Of a stretch of 64,000 nucleotides of DNA, positions 51,372-60,897 are shown piece by piece (position 1 is the first letter of the stretch; each line of letters starts with the position of its first letter). Source of the DNA: Salarchaeum sp. JOR-1. GTDB lineage: Archaea; Halobacteriota; Halobacteria; Halobacteriales; Halobacteriaceae. The DNA is taken from NCBI RefSeq assembly GCF_007833275.1, contig NZ_CP042241.1, positions 620,001-684,000 of the forward strand, written 5' to 3'. The position numbers and the translations under genes are program-made. Below the pieces are notes generated by a model. It saw only the letters and a program-made list of their open reading frames with translations, made no database searches and was not told the origin of the DNA.

Positions 51372-52415
51372 ATGGGCATGGACGCCGCTGTCTACCACGG
51401 CCCCGGTGACGTGCGCATCGAGAGCGTTCCCGACCCCGAGCTAGAGGAACCGACGGACGCCATCGTCCGCATCACCCACACCGCCATCTGCGGCTCCGAC
51501 CTCTGGCCGTACCGCGGGCAGAGCGACCGCGAGGCGGGAAGCCGCATCGGCCACGAACCGATGGGTATCGTGGAAGAAGTCGGCGACGACGTGCGGCACG
51601 TCCGGCCCGGCGACCGCGTGCTCGCGCCGTTCTCCATCTCCTGCGGGGAATGCGAGTTCTGCCGGAAGGGACTCCACACGTCGTGCGTGAACGGCGACGG
51701 CTGGAGCGGCGCGAACGGCGGCGCGCAGGGCGAGCGCGTGCGCGCACCCACTGCGGACGGCACGCTCGTTCGGGTTCCCGAGCGGTACGCCGACGACGAG
51801 GACACCCTCGAAGCCCTCCTGCCGCTGACGGACGTGATGTGCACGGGCCACCACGCCGCCGTCAGCGCGGGCGTCGACGCGGGCGACACCGCCGTCGTCG
51901 TCGGTGACGGCGCGGTCGGACTGTGCGGCGTGCTCGCCGCCTCGCGGCTCGGCGCGGAGCGCGTCGTCGCCGTCGGCCACCACGAGGACAGACTGGAAAT
52001 CGCGGAGGAGTTCGGCGCGACCGAAACGGTAGCGAGTCGCGGCGAGGACGCCGTGGAGGAAGTCCGGGAGCTCACGTACGGCGGCGCGAACCACGTGCTC
52101 GAATGCGTGGGCGCTGAGTCCTCGATGAGCACCGCGTTCGACGTGGCGCGCCCCGGCGGAACCGTCGGATACGTCGGCGTCCCCGCCGGTGTCGAGGAGG
52201 CCGAGTTCCTCGGAACCGCGTTCTCGAAGAACGTCACGCTCCGTGGCGGCGTCGCGCCCGTCCGCGCCTACGTGGACGACCTGATGGCGGACGTGCTTCA
52301 GGGCACGCTCGACCCGTCGCCCATCTTCACGAAAACCGTCGGTCTCGACGGCGTCCCCGAGGGCTACGAGGCGATGGACGAACGCGACGCCGTGAAAGTC
52401 CTCGTGAAACCCTAG
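51372..52415 (+). CDS. Zinc-dependent alcohol dehydrogenase (MDR family)
   Basis: A 347-residue medium-chain dehydrogenase. Catalytic zinc ligands are in ICGSDLWPY and RIGHEPMGIVEEVG; the structural-zinc loop is CGECEFCRKGLHTSC (four Cys). The Rossmann motif is VVVGDGAVGLCGVLAA. Substrate is an alcohol or polyol/aldehyde of unknown type. An alternative start is ATG 51378, two codons later. Its stop shares CTAG with the convergent [3Fe-4S] ferredoxin gene. Confidence 0.93.
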   Translation: MGMDAAVYHGPGDVRIESVPDPELEEPTDAIVRITHTAICGSDLWPYRGQSDREAGSRIGHEPMGIVEEVGDDVRHVRPGDRVLAPFSISCGECEFCRKGLHTSCVNGDGWSGANGGAQGERVRAPTADGTLVRVPERYADDEDTLEALLPLTDVMCTGHHAAVSAGVDAGDTAVVVGDGAVGLCGVLAASRLGAERVVAVGHHEDRLEIAEEFGATETVASRGEDAVEEVRELTYGGANHVLECVGAESSMSTAFDVARPGGTVGYVGVPAGVEEAEFLGTAFSKNVTLRGGVAPVRAYVDDLMADVLQGTLDPSPIFTKTVGLDGVPEGYEAMDERDAVKVLVKP

Positions 52416-52654
52416 ACGACCTGTTCGCCGTCGTCGTCGTAGACGCGGATCGCGTCTACGGGACACGACCGCGCCGCGAACTTCGCGTCGAACTCCGCGT
52501 CCTCGGGGATTTCGCGGCTGAACACGCCGTCCTCGGTTTCTTCGCCGTCGACGAGCACGGCCTTCCCCGCGTCCGCGTCCTTCTCGAAGCCGTCCCACTC
52601 CGCGACGCACTGGTACATCCCGATGCAGGTGTCCCGGTCGAACTCCACTCGCAT
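52412..52654 (-). CDS. [3Fe-4S] ferredoxin
   Basis: An 80-residue ferredoxin with three cluster cysteines: CIGMYQC (C-x5-C) and CPVDAI near the end. This CIGxxQC layout is that of small [3Fe-4S] ferredoxins that partner cytochrome P450s or oxygenases in bacteria. The insert between (GKAVLVDGEETEDGVFSREIP) is normal. A neighbouring Rieske protein lies 37 bases away on the same strand, suggesting a small redox operon. Electron partner not identified here. Confidence 0.9.
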   Translation of the reverse strand: MRVEFDRDTCIGMYQCVAEWDGFEKDADAGKAVLVDGEETEDGVFSREIPEDAEFDAKFAARSCPVDAIRVYDDDGEQVV

Positions 52655-52691
52655 ACCCGGGCTTGGAGCGGGACGGGTAAAGCAGTCAGGA

Positions 52692-53102
52692 TTAAAAAGA
52701 GAGGTGGCTCGTCGAACTCGGCTCCCCGTCGGTGTCGTCGATGCCGCCCTCGTGCCGGAAGACGTAGTCCTCGTCGTCGAGATAGACCGTGCCGTCCTCG
52801 ACCGTGAGAGATACGTCCACGAGCGTCGTTCCGGCGGCCTCGCCGTTGTCGCAGTCGCCCGAACACGTGTCGAACATCGACCCGTGCTTCGGACAGATGA
52901 CCTGCCCGTCCCGCATGGCCGCGCCCATCCCGCGGTCGAACCGCTGGAACTCGTGGGGGCACGTGTTCACCCAGGCCGCCACGGAGTCCTCGCAGGGCAC
53001 CAGAATCACTTCTTCTTCGTTCCCGTAGTCGTCCACGACCGTGAACAGCCAGGAGCGCTCGTCGTGAACGGTGTCGACCGTCGTGAGTTCCGCACGCGCC
53101 AT
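52692..53102 (-). CDS. Rieske [2Fe-2S] domain protein
   Basis: A 136-residue soluble Rieske protein: first ligand pair in VNTCPHEFQRFDRG (C-x-H) and second in VICPKHGSMFDTCSGDC (C-x-x-H), the order of ferredoxin-type Rieske proteins. It is more like oxygenase or nitrite-reductase Rieske ferredoxins than the bc1 type, with no membrane segment. ATG 53102 (MARAELTTVDTVHDERSWLFTV) is chosen. Transcribed with the [3Fe-4S] ferredoxin. Confidence 0.9.
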   Translation of the reverse strand: MARAELTTVDTVHDERSWLFTVVDDYGNEEEVILVPCEDSVAAWVNTCPHEFQRFDRGMGAAMRDGQVICPKHGSMFDTCSGDCDNGEAAGTTLVDVSLTVEDGTVYLDDEDYVFRHEGGIDDTDGEPSSTSHLSF

Positions 53103-53158
53103 ACCCGAAAGAGGGGAGGACGATACTTTAAACCGCGTGACCCCCCTAAACTCGTCCA

Positions 53159-55399
53159 ATGAGACCATCGGACCTCGACGGCCTCCCCGCGGGGATCGCG
53201 GACCACCTGGAGGGGGAGGGAATCGAGGCGTTTTACCCCCCGCAGGAGGCCGCGGTCGAGGCGGGCGTCACCGAGGGGGAGAGCCTCGTCGCGAGCGTCC
53301 CCACGGCGAGCGGGAAGACGCTCATCGCCCAACTCGGGATGCTCTCGGCCGTCGAGCGCGGCGGGAAAGCGCTCTACATCGTGCCGCTGCGCGCGCTCGC
53401 CGGCGAGAAGGCGCGGGAGTTCGAGGCGTTCGAGGAGTACGGCATCTCCGTCGGCGTCTCCACCGGGAACTACCAGAGCGACGGCGACTGGCTCGGCTCC
53501 AAGGACGTCATCGTCGCGACCTCGGAGAAGGTGGATTCGCTGATTCGGAACGGCGCGGACTGGGTGGACGACCTCTCCTGCGTCGTCGCGGACGAAGTCC
53601 ACCTCGTGGACGACGCCCACCGGGGGCCGACCCTCGAAGTGACGCTCGCGAAACTCCGCCAGCGCGTCCCCTCGCTCCAGGTGGTGGCGCTCAGCGCGAC
53701 TGTAGGGAACGCCGACGAACTCGCGGAGTGGCTGGACGCGGAACTCGTGGACTCGGACTGGCGACCGATCGACCTCCGGACGGGCGTCCACTACGGCCAG
53801 TCCCTCCATCTCGACGACGGCAGCCAGCGCGAACTGAACGTGGACGGACGCCGAAACCAGACGAGCGCGCTCGTGGAGGACACGCTGGCCGACGGCGGCT
53901 CTACGCTGGTGTTCGTGAACTCGCGGCGGAACGCGGAGTCCGCGGCGGGACGGCTCGGCGACGTGAGCCGGCAGTTCCTCGACGGGGAAGAGGAAGAACG
54001 ACTAGGCGAGATTGCCGAGGAGATTCGGGGCGTGAGCGACACGGAGACGAGCGACGACCTCGCGGACGCGGTCGAACGAGGGGCGGCGTTCCACCACGCC
54101 GGCCTCGCGCGCCAACACCGCGAACTCGTGGAGGAGGCGTTCCGCGACAGGCTCGTGAAGGTCGTGTCCGCGACGCCGACGCTCGCCGCGGGCGTGAACA
54201 CGCCGAGCCGCCGCGTCATCGTCCGAGACTGGCAGCGCTACGACGGCGACGCCGGCGGCATGCAACCGCTCTCCGTGCTCGAAGTCCACCAGATGTTCGG
54301 GCGGGCGGGCCGCCCCGGTCTCGACCCGTACGGCGAAGCCGTCCTGCTCGCGAACACGCACGAGGAGCTGGAGGAGCTGTTCGACCGCTACATCTACGCC
54401 GACCCCGAGCCGGTGCGGTCGAAGCTCGCGGCCGAACCCGCGCTCCGCACGCACGTCCTCGCCGCCGTCGCCACGGGGGTCGCGCAGAGCCGCGGCGGCC
54501 TCCTCGAATTCCTCTCAGGGACGCTGTACGCGACGCAGACGGACGACCCGGAGCGCCTCGAATCCGTGACGGACGACGTGCTCGACTACCTCGTCGCGAA
54601 CGACTTCGTCGAACGCGAGGACGGCCTTACGGCCACGTCGAGCGGCCACCTCGTGAGCCGGCTGTACGTCGACCCGATGAGCGCCGCGGAACTCCTTTAC
54701 GGACTAGAGGACGCAGAGGACCCGACGCCGTTCGGCCTCTACCACCTCGTCGCCCGCACCCCCGACCTCTACGGCCTCTACCTCCGCTCCGGCGACCGGG
54801 AGCAGTACACCGAGTTGGCGTACGAGCGGGAGACGGAGTTCCTCGGGCGGATGCCGAGCGAGTTCGAGGAGAACCAGTGGGAGGACTGGCTCGCCGCGAC
54901 GAAGACGGCGAAACTCCTGGAGGACTGGGCGAACGAACTGGACGAGGACACCATCGCCGAACGCTACGGCGTCGGCCCCGGCGACATCCGGGGGAAGGTC
55001 GAGACCGCGGAGTGGCTGTTGAACGCCGCGGAACGCCTCGCCGGCGACCTCGGGTACGGGAACACGAAGGCCGTCCGGGACGCCCGGAAGCGCGTCGAGT
55101 ACGGCGTCGGCGAGGAACTCCTCGACCTCGCGGGCGTCCGGAACGTCGGCCGGAAGCGCGCCCGTCGGCTGTACGAAGCCGGCATCGAAACCCGCGCCGA
55201 GTTGCGGAGCGCCGCGAAACCAGTGGTGTTGGGCGCGCTCCGCGGCCGCCGTCGAACCGCCGAGACCGTCCTGGAGAACGTCGGTCACGAGAACCCCTCG
55301 ATGGCGGACGTGCGAGCCGACGCGGACGCCGAAGCAGCCGCCCGATCCGCGGACGTGGACGGCGAGGACGGCCAGTCGAGCCTGGGTGACTTCGAGTGA
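53159..55399 (+). CDS. hel308: Hel308 / Ski2-like superfamily 2 DNA helicase
   Basis: A 746-residue repair helicase that unwinds lagging-strand forks 3'-5'. Motif [15 protein letters not shown] box [15 protein letters not shown], motif [11 protein letters not shown], motif [13 protein letters not shown], motif [20 protein letters not shown], motif [19 protein letters not shown] winged helix, ratchet domain and C-terminal helix-hairpin-helix ([22 protein letters not shown]) follow. It overlaps the KEOPS gene by 4 bases (GTGA), a conserved haloarchaeal pairing. Confidence 0.95.
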   Translation: MRPSDLDGLPAGIADHLEGEGIEAFYPPQEAAVEAGVTEGESLVASVPTASGKTLIAQLGMLSAVERGGKALYIVPLRALAGEKAREFEAFEEYGISVGVSTGNYQSDGDWLGSKDVIVATSEKVDSLIRNGADWVDDLSCVVADEVHLVDDAHRGPTLEVTLAKLRQRVPSLQVVALSATVGNADELAEWLDAELVDSDWRPIDLRTGVHYGQSLHLDDGSQRELNVDGRRNQTSALVEDTLADGGSTLVFVNSRRNAESAAGRLGDVSRQFLDGEEEERLGEIAEEIRGVSDTETSDDLADAVERGAAFHHAGLARQHRELVEEAFRDRLVKVVSATPTLAAGVNTPSRRVIVRDWQRYDGDAGGMQPLSVLEVHQMFGRAGRPGLDPYGEAVLLANTHEELEELFDRYIYADPEPVRSKLAAEPALRTHVLAAVATGVAQSRGGLLEFLSGTLYATQTDDPERLESVTDDVLDYLVANDFVEREDGLTATSSGHLVSRLYVDPMSAAELLYGLEDAEDPTPFGLYHLVARTPDLYGLYLRSGDREQYTELAYERETEFLGRMPSEFEENQWEDWLAATKTAKLLEDWANELDEDTIAERYGVGPGDIRGKVETAEWLLNAAERLAGDLGYGNTKAVRDARKRVEYGVGEELLDLAGVRNVGRKRARRLYEAGIETRAELRSAAKPVVLGALRGRRRTAETVLENVGHENPSMADVRADADAEAAARSADVDGEDGQSSLGDFE

Positions 55400-55884
55400 G
55401 AACGCTCGAGGGCCGCGTCACGGTCGAAGACGTGGACGCGTTCGTCGAAACCCTGAGCGAGGTCGGCGAGGAGCACGGGAGCGCTGTGCAGGCGTTCGAC
55501 GCCGCGTACGTCGCCGGCCGCGTCCACCTCGAAACCGCCGTCCGGCACGCGAACCGCGCGTTCGACCGCGGGGAGAACGTCGCCCGCGATCGCGCGGTCG
55601 AAATCCTCCTCTACGCCGCCGGCCGCCGCCAGATCCGCCGCGCGCTCGAAATGGGCGTCTCGAGCGGAGAGACGGACGCCGTCATCGTCGTCGACGGCGG
55701 CGACGAACCCGCCGCTATCGACGAACTGCGCGCGCTCGTGGACGAACGCGAAACGCTCGCTGCGCTCGACGAGCGCGTGCTTACGGAGTTCTTCGAGATC
55801 TCGGACGCGGAGCGCGCCGCGACCGACGCCACGCTCACCGACCTCGTCCGCGAGCGCGTCGCCCTGCTCGACGTGGACAAGTAG
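55396..55884 (+). CDS. cgi121: KEOPS complex subunit Cgi121
   Basis: A 162-residue Cgi121 homologue, the tRNA-binding subunit of KEOPS, which makes N6-threonylcarbamoyl adenosine-37. Typical features are the start [59 protein letters not shown] and the end [17 protein letters not shown] 55396 is used, coupled to the hel308 stop. Confidence 0.93.
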   Translation: MRTLEGRVTVEDVDAFVETLSEVGEEHGSAVQAFDAAYVAGRVHLETAVRHANRAFDRGENVARDRAVEILLYAAGRRQIRRALEMGVSSGETDAVIVVDGGDEPAAIDELRALVDERETLAALDERVLTEFFEISDAERAATDATLTDLVRERVALLDVDK

Positions 55885-55922
55885 CCATCACCGTTTTCCA
55901 GCGCCGCACAGTACACTCGCGT

Positions 55923-56291
55923 ATGAGCCGCGACGACGTTACGGACAACGCGCGCGAACGCCAGCACGAACGAACCGAGCGCGTGGAAGACACCCTCGAA
56001 GCCGTCGACGCCACGCTCGACGGCCTGAGCTACCCCACGAACCCGAGCGAGATGAAAGCCGCCTACGCCGAAGCCCCCAGCGAACTCCCGAACGAGACCG
56101 AGTCCCTCGGGGACGTGTTCGACCGCCTCGAAGACACGGAGTACGAGACTCACGAGGACGCCCGGGAGGCCGTGCTCGGCGAACTCACCGGCGCCGCCGG
56201 CCGCGAACACGGCGACGACAACGAGTACAACTCCGAACGCGAACTCGACGCGCTCGAAGAACAGGAGTCCGGGAAGTACGGGGAGAAGTGA
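55923..56291 (+). CDS. DUF5789 family protein (second copy)
   Basis: A 122-residue acidic protein: SRDDVTDNARERQHERTERVEDTLEAVDATL, then LSYPTNPSEMKAAYAEAPSELPNETESLGDVFDRLEDTEYETHEDAREAVLGELTG. It shares the ELPNxTESxGxVxDRL(E/-)D block with the protein at 16554-16838. ATG 55923 (MSRDDVTD). The end is followed by a GTTCCACCTGAAACGGCG half-ORB-like sequence at 56292-56309. Function unknown. Confidence 0.85.
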   Translation: MSRDDVTDNARERQHERTERVEDTLEAVDATLDGLSYPTNPSEMKAAYAEAPSELPNETESLGDVFDRLEDTEYETHEDAREAVLGELTGAAGREHGDDNEYNSERELDALEEQESGKYGEK

Positions 56292-56354
56292 GTTCCACCT
56301 GAAACGGCGCCCGCGGAGAGCGGACGAGCGTCTGACGAGGAGTGGTGAGAGAAG

Positions 56355-56428
56355 TAGTCCATTCTGGATTCGAACCAGAGTCGTTGCCCCCAGAAGGCAA
56401 CAGGATTGGCCAGCTACCCCAATGGACT
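56355..56428 (-). tRNA. tRNA-Gln (CUG)
   Basis: The minus strand folds into a full cloverleaf without an intron: acceptor AGTCCAT/ATGGACT with discriminator A, D arm with GGGTAGCTGG, anticodon stem TTGCC/GGCAA around loop TTCTGGG with anticodon CTG, short variable loop, and T stem TCTGG/CCAGA with loop TTCGAAT. CCA is not encoded. On the minus strand a TATA-like CTAATAAATT at 56451-56460 is about 25 bases upstream. The CTG anticodon reads CAG glutamine. Confidence 0.96.
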
Positions 56429-56549
56429 GCACGTGAACGAAGGAGTCTCGAATTTATTAGCCTTGCGAAGACGGTTCGCCGCCAGCAGTTGAACGCTTGT
56501 TCGTGGATACTCCGACATCTATTTTTGCGTGGTGTGCGCACGTTCTCGC

Positions 56550-57122
56550 ATGTACGTTGGGCGGTTCGTGGTCGTCGGTCCGGGTGTGGGTGCGTATCGA
56601 GTGTCCTCGCGGTCGTTCCCGAATCGGACTGTAGTGGAGCGCGACGGCCGGTTGACAGTCGTTCCGACCGCGGACGCCGAGGAGACGGATAATCCGTACG
56701 TGTCGTACAACTGCGCGCGGGAGTCGGGGGGGCGTGCGGTCGTGGGGAACGGGTCGCACGTCGACCCGATCACGGAGAAACTGGACTTGGGGTATCCGGC
56801 GCGTGACGCGTTGGTGTCGGGGTTGTTCGCGATGGACTACGAGAAGGACGACTACGACACGCCCCGAATCGCGGGCGTCGTCGGGACAGAGGACGCCTAC
56901 ATCGGTATCGTTCGGAAGGACGCGCTCCTCGTGCGGGCGGTCGCGGAGCCGACGCTCGTCGCCACCTACGAGAAGGACAGTCCGGAGGCGCACGCGTTCG
57001 ACGCGGACACCGCGGCAGGTGCGGCGCGCGAGGTGCTTGACGCCGAGTTCGAGCACGCGGTGTGCGCGGCGGGCGTCACCGTCGGCGACGAGGTGTCGTT
57101 CGCGTTCGCCGACAACGAGTAA
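56550..57122 (+). CDS. purO: IMP cyclohydrolase, archaeal type
   Basis: A 190-residue PurO that closes the purine ring from FAICAR to IMP, unrelated to bacterial PurH. It starts [26 protein letters not shown] and has [50 protein letters not shown] and [15 protein letters not shown], all family motifs. ATG 56550 has a TATA-like TTTATT in about the right place (56452-56457 is part of the tRNA promoter and shared spacer). Downstream metallophosphatase follows after 24 bases. Confidence 0.95.
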   Translation: MYVGRFVVVGPGVGAYRVSSRSFPNRTVVERDGRLTVVPTADAEETDNPYVSYNCARESGGRAVVGNGSHVDPITEKLDLGYPARDALVSGLFAMDYEKDDYDTPRIAGVVGTEDAYIGIVRKDALLVRAVAEPTLVATYEKDSPEAHAFDADTAAGAAREVLDAEFEHAVCAAGVTVGDEVSFAFADNE

Positions 57123-57146
57123 GGGCTGGCGGTCGAAGACCGCAGT

Positions 57147-57812
57147 ATGCGAGTCGGCGTCCTTTCCGACATTCACGCGAACAGGGTGGCGCTCGACGCG
57201 GTGTTCGATGACATGCCGGACGTGGACGCGCTCGTCTGCGCGGGCGACGTCGTCGGGTACAACCCGTGGCCGGCGGCGTGTGTCGAGGCGCTCCGAGAGC
57301 GCGACGTGCCGACGGTGATGGGAAACCACGACCGGAAGGTCGCCACGGACTCGAACTTCCGCGGGAACGGCATGGCGAGCGCGGGTATCACGCACGCAAA
57401 GCGCGACCTCTCGGACGCTCAGACGGAGTGGGTTCGAGGGTTGCCGCGCGAGCGCGTGCTGTTCGACGGCCTGCTGAAGGTCGTGCACGACCACCCGACC
57501 AGACGAGACCACTACACGTATCCCGAGCAGTTCTCGGCGGACCTGCTCGGCGGCGAAGACGTGCTCGTTCTCGGACACACGCACGTGCAGGCCCACGAGG
57601 CGTTCTCGGAGGGCGTCGTCCTCAATCCGGGGAGCGTCGGCCAGCCGCGCGACCGCGACCCGCGCGCCGCGTACGCACTCGTGGAGGTGACGGATTCGGG
57701 CGTGTCCGTGGAGGAGCGCCGCGTCGCGTACGACACCGACGCGGTCGCGGACGCCGTTCGGGAGGCGGGCCTCCCGAAGTCGACGGCGAGTCGGCTGCGG
57801 GACGGCCGCTGA
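57147..57812 (+). CDS. Metallophosphoesterase (YfcE/MJ0936-like)
   Basis: A 221-residue calcineurin-like phosphoesterase. Metal motifs: GVLSDIHANRVAL, CAGDVVGYNPWPAACVEAL, MGNHDRKVAT, VHDHPTRRDHYTYP and VLGHTHVQAHEAF with LNPGSVGQPRDRDPRAAYAL. This is the YfcE/YvnB subgroup, active on model phosphodiesters or phosphatase substrates. It may be co-transcribed with purO. Confidence 0.92.
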   Translation: MRVGVLSDIHANRVALDAVFDDMPDVDALVCAGDVVGYNPWPAACVEALRERDVPTVMGNHDRKVATDSNFRGNGMASAGITHAKRDLSDAQTEWVRGLPRERVLFDGLLKVVHDHPTRRDHYTYPEQFSADLLGGEDVLVLGHTHVQAHEAFSEGVVLNPGSVGQPRDRDPRAAYALVEVTDSGVSVEERRVAYDTDAVADAVREAGLPKSTASRLRDGR

Positions 57813-57850
57813 ATCGGCACACTCAGGCGGCGGGCGCGACTCCACTGGGT

Positions 57851-58651
57851 ATGAGCGAGTTCGACTCATTCGGCCTCGGCACCTACCAGCTCACCGGCAG
57901 TCAGTGCGCGGACAGCGTCGCGACCGCGTTGGACGCGGGCTACCGGCACGTCGACACCGCGCAGGGATACGGAAACGAGGGGCTCGTCCGGCGCGGCATC
58001 GAGCGCAGCGACGTGGACGCGAGCGACGTGTTCGTCGCGACGAAGCTCTCCACCGACAACCTCGGGTACGAGGACGCCGTGGACAGCGCGCACGAGTCCG
58101 CCGCCCGACTCGGCGTGGACAGCATCGACCTCCTCTACGTCCACTGGCCGCTCGACACCTACAGCAAGGAGGAGACCATCGACGCGCTGAACGACCTGCA
58201 CGCCGAGGGCGTCGTGGACCGCGTCGGCCTCTCGAACTTCCGGGTCGACCAGCTCGACGCAGCGCGCGACCGCCTCGACCCCGACCCGTTCGCGCACCAG
58301 ATCGAGTGCCATCCGCTCCTCCAACAAGAAGCGTTACGCGCGTACGCCCGCGAGCACGACCACTGGGTCGTCGCGTACTGCCCCATCGCCCGCAACAAGG
58401 TCGCCGACGTGAACGTGATTCAGGACATCGCGGACGCCCACGACGCGACGCCCGCGCAGGTGAGTCTGGCGTGGCTGAATGGATTGGAGAACGTCGCCGC
58501 CGTCCCGAAGGCAACCTCGCTCGACCACATCACGGAGAACTTCGCGAGTCGAGACATCACCCTTACCGACCGCGAGATGAACCGCATCGCTGACATCGAC
58601 GACGAACACCGCATCGTGGATTTCGACGGCGCCCCCTGGAACGAGAACTAG
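57851..58651 (+). CDS. Aldo/keto reductase
   Basis: A 266-residue AKR. Catalytic tetrad Asp (YRHVDTAQGYGNE), Tyr (GYGNE), Lys (VATKLSTDNL) and His (LLYVHWPLDTY), and NADPH loop ending VAAVPKATSLDHITENFA. Typical length. It likely reduces an aldehyde or ketone. Start ATG 57851. Converges with the RDD gene with a 17-base gap. Confidence 0.95.
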   Translation: MSEFDSFGLGTYQLTGSQCADSVATALDAGYRHVDTAQGYGNEGLVRRGIERSDVDASDVFVATKLSTDNLGYEDAVDSAHESAARLGVDSIDLLYVHWPLDTYSKEETIDALNDLHAEGVVDRVGLSNFRVDQLDAARDRLDPDPFAHQIECHPLLQQEALRAYAREHDHWVVAYCPIARNKVADVNVIQDIADAHDATPAQVSLAWLNGLENVAAVPKATSLDHITENFASRDITLTDREMNRIADIDDEHRIVDFDGAPWNEN

Positions 58652-58668
58652 AGGCTACGAGGCGGGAG

Positions 58669-59124
58669 TTACGGGCGGACGACGACCGTCTCGGCGACTC
58701 GGTCACCCACCCGCTTCTTCCGGTCTGACAGCAGGACGGAGGCGATTCCCACGAGGTAGAACGCGGGCAGCACGTCCACGAGTCGCAGGACGTTCCGCAC
58801 CGTCGCCGCCCGCAACGACGGGTTCGTTCCGTCGTCCGCGACCACCCGAATCGCCACGAGGTACTTCCCGACGGTCTGCCCGTACCGGTACTCCATCAGG
58901 ACGTGGTACTCGACGGAGAGCGCCAGCCACAGCAGGAACGCCACCTGCGCCGGCAACCCGGAGAGGTCGGCGTCCGCGGACGCCCCGCTCACCCGCACGT
59001 CACCAGTCACAAACGCGACCGCGTACACCGCCGCGAACAACAGCGCGAACCACACCGCGGAATCCACCGCGAGCGCGACGCCGCGAATCCCGACGCCGCA
59101 CTCCCCGGTCTCGGTCTCGGCCAT
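58669..59124 (-). CDS. RDD family membrane protein
   Basis: A 151-residue protein with two to three hydrophobic segments. Family signature: RGVALAVDSAVWFALLFAAVY (Arg and Asp at spacing of RDD), then EYRYGQTVGKYLVAIRVVADDGTNPSLRAATVRNVLRLVD and DRKKRVGDRVAETVVV. RDD proteins are small transporters or channel-like; function here unknown. ATG 59124 (MAETETGE) is used rather than the upstream in-frame ATG. Confidence 0.9.
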   Translation of the reverse strand: MAETETGECGVGIRGVALAVDSAVWFALLFAAVYAVAFVTGDVRVSGASADADLSGLPAQVAFLLWLALSVEYHVLMEYRYGQTVGKYLVAIRVVADDGTNPSLRAATVRNVLRLVDVLPAFYLVGIASVLLSDRKKRVGDRVAETVVVRP

Positions 59125-59203
59125 GACCGGCACGACGACGAACGAACGGAAAGGCGTTTCCACAAGAAACACTCGCGGGTCGTCCCTCCCCGCTCGCTCA
59201 GTT

Positions 59204-59224
59204 GGAGACGGCTTCGCCGTCTCC
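59204..59224. terminator. 9-bp perfect hairpin after the aspartate kinase gene
   Basis: Arms 59204-59212 and 59216-59224 are perfect reverse complements around a TTC loop. The hairpin begins at the lysine-pathway kinase stop codon on the minus strand. There is no T-run after it, so it may mark RNA end protection more than a classical terminator. Confidence 0.45.
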
Positions 59225-60408
59225 TACTCCGCGAACAACTCTTGGATAATGTCGAGGACGTCGTCGCGGTCGTCCCAGTCGACGAAGAGCGCGACGGAGG
59301 TTGCGGACGTGATGACGTCGTGGAGGTTGATGCGGGCGTCGGCGATGGGGTCGACGATTCGCTGGATGACGCCGGGCTGGTTCGGGAGTTCGCCGCCGAG
59401 CACGCGGATGACGGCCACGTCGTCGGAGACCGTGACGCTGGAGAGCGTGTCGTCCTCGATGACTTCGCGGTGGAGGACGTTCTCGGCCTCCTCGGCGAGG
59501 TCTGCGTTCACGTAGAACGTCATCGAGTCCATGCCGGACGCGACCGCGTCGACGTTGATGTCGGCGTCCGCGAGCGCGGTCGACAGCCGGGACATGATGC
59601 CGGGTTTGTTCCGCATCGCGCGCCCCGCGACCGTGAGGCAGGCGAGCGGCTGTTCGCGCATGTCGATGATGTTCTCGAAGCGCCCCTCGATTCGGGTGCC
59701 GCCGGAGAGGAGGTCGCCGTGCTGGTAGTGGACGACGCGGACTTCGAGATCCTCGTCCTTGTAGGAGAGCGCGCTCGGCGCGACGACCTCCGCGCCCCGG
59801 AAGGAGAGGTTACGGAGTTCGTCCACGGTGATTTCGCCGACGTTCCGCGCGCCCTCGACCACCCGCGGATCGCCGGTCATGATTCCCTCGACGTCGGTGA
59901 CGATGACGACCTCGTCCGCGTCGAGGTAGCGCCCGAGCATCACGGCGGTGGTGTCGCTGCCGCCGCGACCGAGCGTCGTGACGTTCCCCTCCAGGTCTTC
60001 CGCGAGGAACCCCGTGATGACGGGAACCGCGTCGTCGAGTTCCGAAGCGAGCGCCTTCGCGCGCTTCTGCGTCTCCTCGATGTTCACCTCGCCGCGGCTG
60101 TTCGTGACGACGGGCCAGTCCGGGTGGCCGGGTTCGAGGAACACGGCGTTCACGTCCCGTGAGGCGAGCGCGGCCTTCAACATTCGAACGGAGGTGCGTT
60201 CGCCCATCGAGACGATCTCCGCGCGGTCGGCGGAGTCCGCCTCGAACGTGATGTCGTCGAGGAGTTCGTCCGTCGTGTCGCCCATCGCGGACGCGACGAC
60301 CGCGACCTCGTGGCCGGCGTCGACGGCGGACGCGACCGACGCGGCCGCGCGCTCGATTCGCTCCCCGCTCCCGAGACTCGTCCCGCCGAACTTCGCTACG
60401 ACGCGCAT
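59224..60408 (-). CDS. Aspartate kinase
   Basis: A 394-residue monofunctional aspartokinase, first step from aspartate to lysine, threonine and methionine. KFGGTSLGSGERI at the start, AEIVSMGERTSVRML, TLGRGGSDTTAVMLG, ITDVEGIMTGDPRV (with VTD variant) and two C-terminal ACT domains for allosteric control (LTVAGRAMRNKPGIMSRLSTAL, VRVLGGELPNQPGVIQRIVDPI). ATG 60408 matches the family start MRVVAKFGG. Confidence 0.95.
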   Translation of the reverse strand: MRVVAKFGGTSLGSGERIERAAASVASAVDAGHEVAVVASAMGDTTDELLDDITFEADSADRAEIVSMGERTSVRMLKAALASRDVNAVFLEPGHPDWPVVTNSRGEVNIEETQKRAKALASELDDAVPVITGFLAEDLEGNVTTLGRGGSDTTAVMLGRYLDADEVVIVTDVEGIMTGDPRVVEGARNVGEITVDELRNLSFRGAEVVAPSALSYKDEDLEVRVVHYQHGDLLSGGTRIEGRFENIIDMREQPLACLTVAGRAMRNKPGIMSRLSTALADADINVDAVASGMDSMTFYVNADLAEEAENVLHREVIEDDTLSSVTVSDDVAVIRVLGGELPNQPGVIQRIVDPIADARINLHDVITSATSVALFVDWDDRDDVLDIIQELFAE

Positions 60409-60516
60409 CGCGACGCCTCCACGTGACTCTGAGCGTTCATGGCCCGTGATTGCGCGGGCACGAAGATAACGGCTTCGTCGCACGGAACTTTTGCCCGTGT
60501 ACACGAACGGTCACGT

Positions 60517-60897
60517 ATGCACGTCAGAGAGGCGGTCGAAGCGGACACTGACGCAGTTTCGAGCCTGCTCGACGCGCCCGCGGGCGTCGCGAGCCGACTG
60601 CTCCGCGAACGCACTGTCTCCGTCGCGGTTCGAGACGAAACCGTGGTCGGCGTGGTCGCGTTCGAGGTGGACGAGGATGCGGTGCACGTGACGCGGCTCG
60701 CGGGCGACTCGGACGACATGGAGCGCCTGCTCGACGAACCGATACGGTTCGCCGCGAACGAGGGGCTTCCGGTGGAACTCCTCGTCGAAGAATCGGACGA
60801 TGACGTCGCGTTCGCAGTGGAAACGAAGGGGTTCGAGAACGTGGGGGCGGGACCGCGGTTCGGGGGCGAGGAGACGATCCGATACCGGTACGGTTAG
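60517..60897 (+). CDS. GNAT-like acetyltransferase, short
   Basis: A 126-residue protein: MHVREAVEADTDAVSSLLDAPAGVASRLLRERTVSVAVRDETVVGVVAF, then TRLAGDSDDMERLLDEPIRFAANEGLPVELLV and KGFENVGAGPRF. The N-terminal strand-helix and KGFExVG segment fit a GNAT fold, but the acetyl-CoA Q/R-x-x-G-x-G/A loop is absent, so catalytic competence is uncertain. Its stop shares TTAG with OapC's stop. Confidence 0.7.
   Translation: MHVREAVEADTDAVSSLLDAPAGVASRLLRERTVSVAVRDETVVGVVAFEVDEDAVHVTRLAGDSDDMERLLDEPIRFAANEGLPVELLVEESDDDVAFAVETKGFENVGAGPRFGGEETIRYRYG

Noticed and set aside
56185-56541. 118-residue minus frame covering the tRNA-Gln gene
   Set aside because: It runs across the tRNA and its promoter and is rich in Arg/Ser; the tRNA explains the sequence.
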